NCBI GenBank assembly: GCA_023512835.1
Contig: CM042091.1
Coordinates: 43,600,107 to 43,664,106, forward strand
Length of the DNA stretch: 64,000 nucleotides
Reading direction: 5' to 3'
From: Taxillus chinensis
Taxonomy: Eukaryota; Streptophyta; Magnoliopsida; Santalales; Loranthaceae
Made by a program: the position numbers and the translations under genes. The notes beneath the pieces were generated by a model. It did not search any database. It was not told the origin of the DNA and worked only from the letters and a program-made list of their open reading frames with translations. This document shows positions 60,119-64,000 of this stretch, piece after piece (positions within the stretch are counted from its first letter, which is position 1; each line of letters starts with the position of its first letter).

Positions 60119-60544
60119 ATATGAGTTATCCAAGGTGAGAGTGAATTTTGAGTTTTGTGACATTTGATAATATGTATTCTATATTTGAATTAAAAGTGAT
60201 AAAATAGGTAAATGATATTATTAGTTTAAATATTAATATATTTTCAAGCAAATAATATTTGATTGGATCACCTAATCATAAATCAAATTATTAATAATTT
60301 TAAAACTAAATTTGAATCTAATTAATTTATATTTTATATCAAAAAATTAATAATATATTATGTTTTTATTATAATATAAAAATATATATACTTTGTAATT
60401 ACTTTTATTTTTTAAATAAAGTATGCACTCTTTATTAATATTAGTAATTATAATTGTAATAATTGTTATTATTACTATTATTTATATATGATATAATAAG
60501 TATATATATCATTTACATAAATTTAAACAATAAAACTGAATTAG

Positions 60545-60625
60545 CCTGATTGTTTGGCAGCTATATGAGCAGAGGTGAGGTCTTGGGTTCAAAACCCGTG
60601 CCCCGATTATTTAAAAAAAAAAAAA
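60545..60625 (+). mobile_element. Truncated tRNA-derived SINE
   Basis: Contains GAGGTCTTGGGTTCAAAACCC with a good B box, preceded by A-box-like TTTGGCAGCTAT and followed by an A14 run (60612-60625). The GGTCTTGGGTT core is shared with the SINE at 55280-55075, suggesting one family. Confidence 0.5.
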
Positions 60626-60789
60626 ACCCACCCCATCAGGTTTTCATAATGATAAATTCAATCATTTTTATAACCCATCAAAGTATCTTGTTTAATGAAA
60701 GAACTTAGTACCATTCATAATAATAAATGAAGTCACTGAATAAGTTTCCATAAATATACAATTTTATATTACTTTTTGCTTCCCTATAT

Positions 60790-61125
60790 AAATATATAAA
60801 TATATATATATATATATATCACAATAGATTCCGTAAATCATTATTTATATCATTAAAATAATTTTTTATATTATTTATTTTATTTAATAATAAATTTTTA
60901 TAATTTAATATTAAATAAAAGTGAATATTATAGGAAATTTGAAGGAGATAGGTGAGAGAAAATTTTTATATATAATTTAATAATTATATGGAGTGAATAA
61001 TACTTTTTAATACATTGGAAAATACTGTACAAATTTTATGAAGAATGTTAAATATAGGAAATCTACTGTGGGAATGATTTTATGAGTTTTAAATTTTTTT
61101 TCCTTAAATATAGTAAAACAGATTT
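60790..61125. repeat. Dispersed AT-rich repeat, copy 2
   Basis: Direct-orientation homologue of 54740-55060 (see there). Confidence 0.7.
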
Positions 61126-61659
61126 CTGTAAAGAAATTGTTATTAGTGCTTTAAAATTTTCATATCTCATAGAGAAAAGAAACTAAGACTATTATAAAAA
61201 TATATACCATAAATTACAAATATGTTTAAAGCCAAACGGATAATATTATAATAATCAAATTAATCTGCACCTTGATTTAATCTAGCAAATGATTTCAGAG
61301 CATTAAGTCTTAACGATTAGTCATTTTGGTGTCGTGAAAAATATTGAAGAGGCATTTTTTGTTTAAATTTGGTATCAAGTACTCTATTTTTTTATTATTT
61401 TGAGATGAATATTTATTGGGTTTTGTTGGCAGTGGTGAAGGAGAAAAAATAAAAATAAAAAACTCTAAGATGTTGGGTTTTAGTTAAATACTATATATGT
61501 TTTAATGTAAAAGTAAATTTGTGTATTGATTATAAGCTAAAATCGGATAGCATGTAAAATTTTAAATGAATTATCTATATAAGCTATTTGGATATAACAT
61601 ACCAATATAAGGCTACACGCGATAAACCTAACAATCTTAACCATTAAAAAGGTCAAAGG
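61126..61659. other. AT-rich DNA without features
   Basis: No gene or repeat boundary is supported here. Confidence 0.6.
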
Positions 61660-62070
61660 AAATATTAGTCGAGTCGCTGTAGTGTGAAAACAGGATCGCC
61701 GCGAATAGAAGTTTGCATGAGCTCGTCGCCGCCGTTGTGCCTTCCTCTTCCGATGCATGACGTCTTCCATGCAGCCTCTAGAAGTTCGCAGCATAGGATC
61801 GTGCCTTGATACGGCCAAGCCAACGTCGATCATCAAAGCCAGCTGCCCGTTGTTGTTTCTTTCTGCCGGCCGCTACTACGACCCACAGCCTCAATTGCTG
61901 CAACACACAGTATTTCTATCAGCCTCCCCGGGGACACCGTTCTCCGCCTCTGTCCACGCCACGCAGCATGCAGCAACGCTGCACGAACACCACCGTCCAG
62001 CGGTCCAGGTCCAGGCCCGCGCCGTCTCGGGTATGTTGCTTGACGCACACCGAGGGTAACGAAGACAAAG
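61660..62070. other. GC-rich island of unknown origin
   Basis: About 400 bases of markedly higher GC set in very AT-rich DNA. Frames of up to 105 codons are open on both strands, none with a recognised motif. It could be a captured gene fragment, a retroposed piece or the edge of a lost gene. No inverted repeats or poly(A) were found at its edges, though an A-rich stretch (62076-62112) follows. Confidence 0.4.
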
Positions 62071-62639
62071 TTTTGAAAAAAGAAAAAACAAATAGAATAA
62101 GAAAAAAATCAAAAAGAGGCTGACTATTATTTTCGGCGTTCACAATTCAACGTTTAAATTCCAATTAATGTGGTATGATTATGGGTCCGCATGCTATTTG
62201 ATTTGAGTCTAGTATTTAAGTATATTATTATGAATAAATATTTATATAATCGGTTCGCGGCATCTTCGCATAACCGTGAGAGATTGAACGGTTATGATCT
62301 CTTCTTTTTTTTTTTCTCCCCTCCGATGAATTGGTAGACTGGCACGTCGTTACGATTACCCAAAGATTACCCAACCTCAGTTGTACCTAGAATTATCCTA
62401 TTATTATTGTTTTTAATATTTCTTTTACCTGAATATATTTTATTAATTTAAAATTTGAGTTAAAGTTTCATGTGCTTTAATCTATTTATCATATTATTTT
62501 CAGTATTTTATTGTCTTTTGACTTATATTTAGTGAAACAAATGGACTGATAACAATTAAACTGATTTTAAAGCAAAAACAATGAAATTTGGCAAAATAGT
62601 GAAAGTTTGATTCAAGTTGAAGACTTATATCGTGAATTG

Positions 62640-62960
62640 GTTCAACATTGGATGACTTCAAACTGAAGTAAAGGCAGCACTTTGACATCTCAAAATAAAT
62701 GCAAAAGTTCGATATCTCGAAGATGATGAATCAAAGACGAAGCCCTGACACCTGTATCGAAGGAATTTTATACGATGGCTATATCTCAAAGTAACCTTCA
62801 TTATATCTTGAAGCCGCTTTATCTCAGAGTAATATAAAAGCCAACATCTCGGTGCACTTCTTAACGGACTTCGAGACAAGAACTACATCTCGAAGAGGCT
62901 TTCGTCTTGAAACAATCTCACTTTATAGCTCGAAGTAAGCCATAACTCAAAGTAACTCCA
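62640..62960. repeat. Region of interspersed ATCTCGAAG / CTTCGAGA motifs
   Basis: Many near-copies of TATCTCGAAG, ATCTCAAAGTAAC and CTTCGAGAC without fixed spacing, comparable in style to 6850-7800. Confidence 0.5.
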
Positions 62961-63227
62961 AGAACACAAAACAATGCTATTTCATTTGAAATTTTGGCAC
63001 GGGTGACCCATTCCTCTAACCTTGTCATCACTTGATTTTGTATGGGCTTATATGCTTGGACTCTTGGAGACAACAATGGTTCTAGAGTCATTATTATTAC
63101 GGACTAAAAACCTATCTTATAGTGATGAAAAATTTTAAGTTGTTTAAAGACGCCACCAACCAGATGAGGTATGGTTGGATCACCCTAAGTATGGTCTATG
63201 TTTAGAATTCGGTTCAGAAGTCGGTTA

Positions 63228-63935
63228 TGTAATAACCCGTGTCTGGGGTTTTCGGAGATAACCATGTGATGGAATACACATCGAGGGATATTAATATCGG
63301 TATGACGACGTATGCGTCGAATAGAGAGTTTTGACTATGAGTGGGCCTGATTTGGAATTAGAGCCCCAAAAGGCTAATTTTGAAATTTTTGTGATGTGAT
63401 TGGGTGACTTTGTATTCGAGGTATTATTTGGGAAAATAAATTTTAGTACAATAATGTACTCATCAAACATAGCGTTTTGATAGTAATTGAGCTCAATTTG
63501 AAGTTGGGACCCTATGAGGGTAATTTTGCTATTTTAGGGAATTAAATGAGAAAAATATAAATAGAGAAAATAGGGTAGAAACCCTTAATTTTGTTGTTGT
63601 GTGTGTACATGAAGAGAGAGAGAAAGAGAAAGAGTTTGGAGAGGAACCAAGAGCTTGCAAATGGGTTGGACAATTCGAACTCAAATCAATCAAATTTAAG
63701 GTAGAGATTCATTTTTCTCACTCATATGTCGTTAATTATGCTTACTAGAGTAGCTAAAACATGAGAATTAATCTCAAATTCATGGAATTTGATGTATGGA
63801 CCATAAGTTGGAGAAATCCGATTGTGTTAACCTTCAAACTAAAGTTGTTTTGGTAGCCTAATATAGCTAGGCAGAGTTAGAAGTTCATTTTTAGGATGAA
63901 TTAGTGCTTAAAAATATAAATTTAAGTGGTATAAC
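63228..63935 (+). mobile_element. Partial Ty3-type LTR
   Basis: Starts TGTAATAACCCGTGTCTGG. It carries a TATAAATA box at about 63556 followed by a GA-rich leader (63613-63635), the same layout as the LTRs of A and D. No end is visible before the sequence changes near 63936. Confidence 0.5.
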
Positions 63936-64000
63936 AAGCAGTAACAAAACCTATTATTATCAACTCTAATACTCCCCCTCAAGAGGAGCTGTAAATGTTT
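63936..64000 (-). mobile_element. Possible Copia 3' end (polypurine tract and LTR edge)
   Basis: ACTCCCCCTCAAG (63971-63983) is, on the minus strand, the CTTGAGGGGGAGT polypurine tract of plant Copia elements. The adjoining TATTAGAGTTGATAATAATAG resembles the LTR start at 2072 (TATTAGATTATAATAATTAG). The rest would lie outside the window. Confidence 0.45.

Larger units (their letters stand above)
57860..60445. repeat. AT-rich inverted-repeat (fold-back) complex
   Basis: 57878-58010 is the inverse of about 60280-60412. 59330-59405 is the inverse of about 60362-60441 (shared CATACTTTATTT and AAAAGTAATTACAAAGTAT). 59126-59265 is the inverse of 59460-59605. Tandem copies lie on the right side. 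No coding frame is present. Probably stacked non-autonomous fold-back or long-TIR elements; a TRIM landed inside. Confidence 0.65.

Noticed and set aside
60545..60625. tRNA gene
   Set aside because: Only the B box is good; the A-run immediately after indicates a retroposed SINE.
61757..62123. Host gene of about 100 codons
   Set aside because: No recognisable motif, open frames on both strands, and no splice or conservation evidence.

Overview
This is nuclear DNA of a flowering plant, probably a eudicot. The evidence is nested LTR retrotransposons of plant lineages with initiator-Met, Asp and Arg tRNA primer sites, a PIF/Harbinger MITE with TAA target duplications, tRNA-derived SINEs, a TRIM element, long AT-rich intergenic DNA, and one well-preserved host gene with 14 coding exons. 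The species cannot be named from the sequence.

Layout. 1-2072: minus-strand Copia fragment (gag, protease start, primer site, short LTR). 2.1-8.4 kb: probable SINE, ATT microsatellite, decayed 1.7 kb solo LTR, a 677 bp Harbinger MITE carrying a GC-rich core, and a stretch full of CTTCGACTC-like motifs. 8405-17288: full-length Ty3/gypsy element A (plus strand, target duplication ATAAC, dead gag-pol). 17967 to about 43 kb: an older minus-strand Ty3 element B, taken apart by later insertions: a solo LTR of the A family (18304-20100), a truncated Ty3 element C (20719-24122), a non-autonomous tRNA-Asp-primed element E (25243-31726, ACGCC) and a full-length A-related element D (31901-41289, CGTGT). 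The two LTRs of B serve as empty-site controls for each other, so the insertion points of the A-family solo LTR, E and D can be read exactly. 43.5-45.2 kb: probable Copia-type solo LTR with a tandem-repeat U3.

47224-52860 (minus strand): the only convincing host gene, a cationic amino acid transporter of the CAT2/CAT4 type. I resolved 14 coding exons with GT-AG junctions and compatible phases, giving 1911 nt and 636 codons, the length expected for the family. Beyond it, 54.7-64 kb is very AT-rich and holds two related dispersed repeats, SINEs, a probable Ogre/Tat LTR with a 52 bp minisatellite, an inverted-repeat array with 339 bp tandem copies, and a 488 bp TRIM with apparently identical LTRs.

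What stands out is regulatory: the U3 promoter blocks of elements A and D, and of the differently primed element E, share the same order of G-box-like CACGTG motifs and an ACGT-centred palindrome upstream of the TATA box. That palindrome occurs 1, 2 or 3 times in different A-family LTRs, including 1 versus 2 in the two LTRs of one element. I found no CRISPR array, rRNA gene, functional tRNA gene or bacterial-type system.
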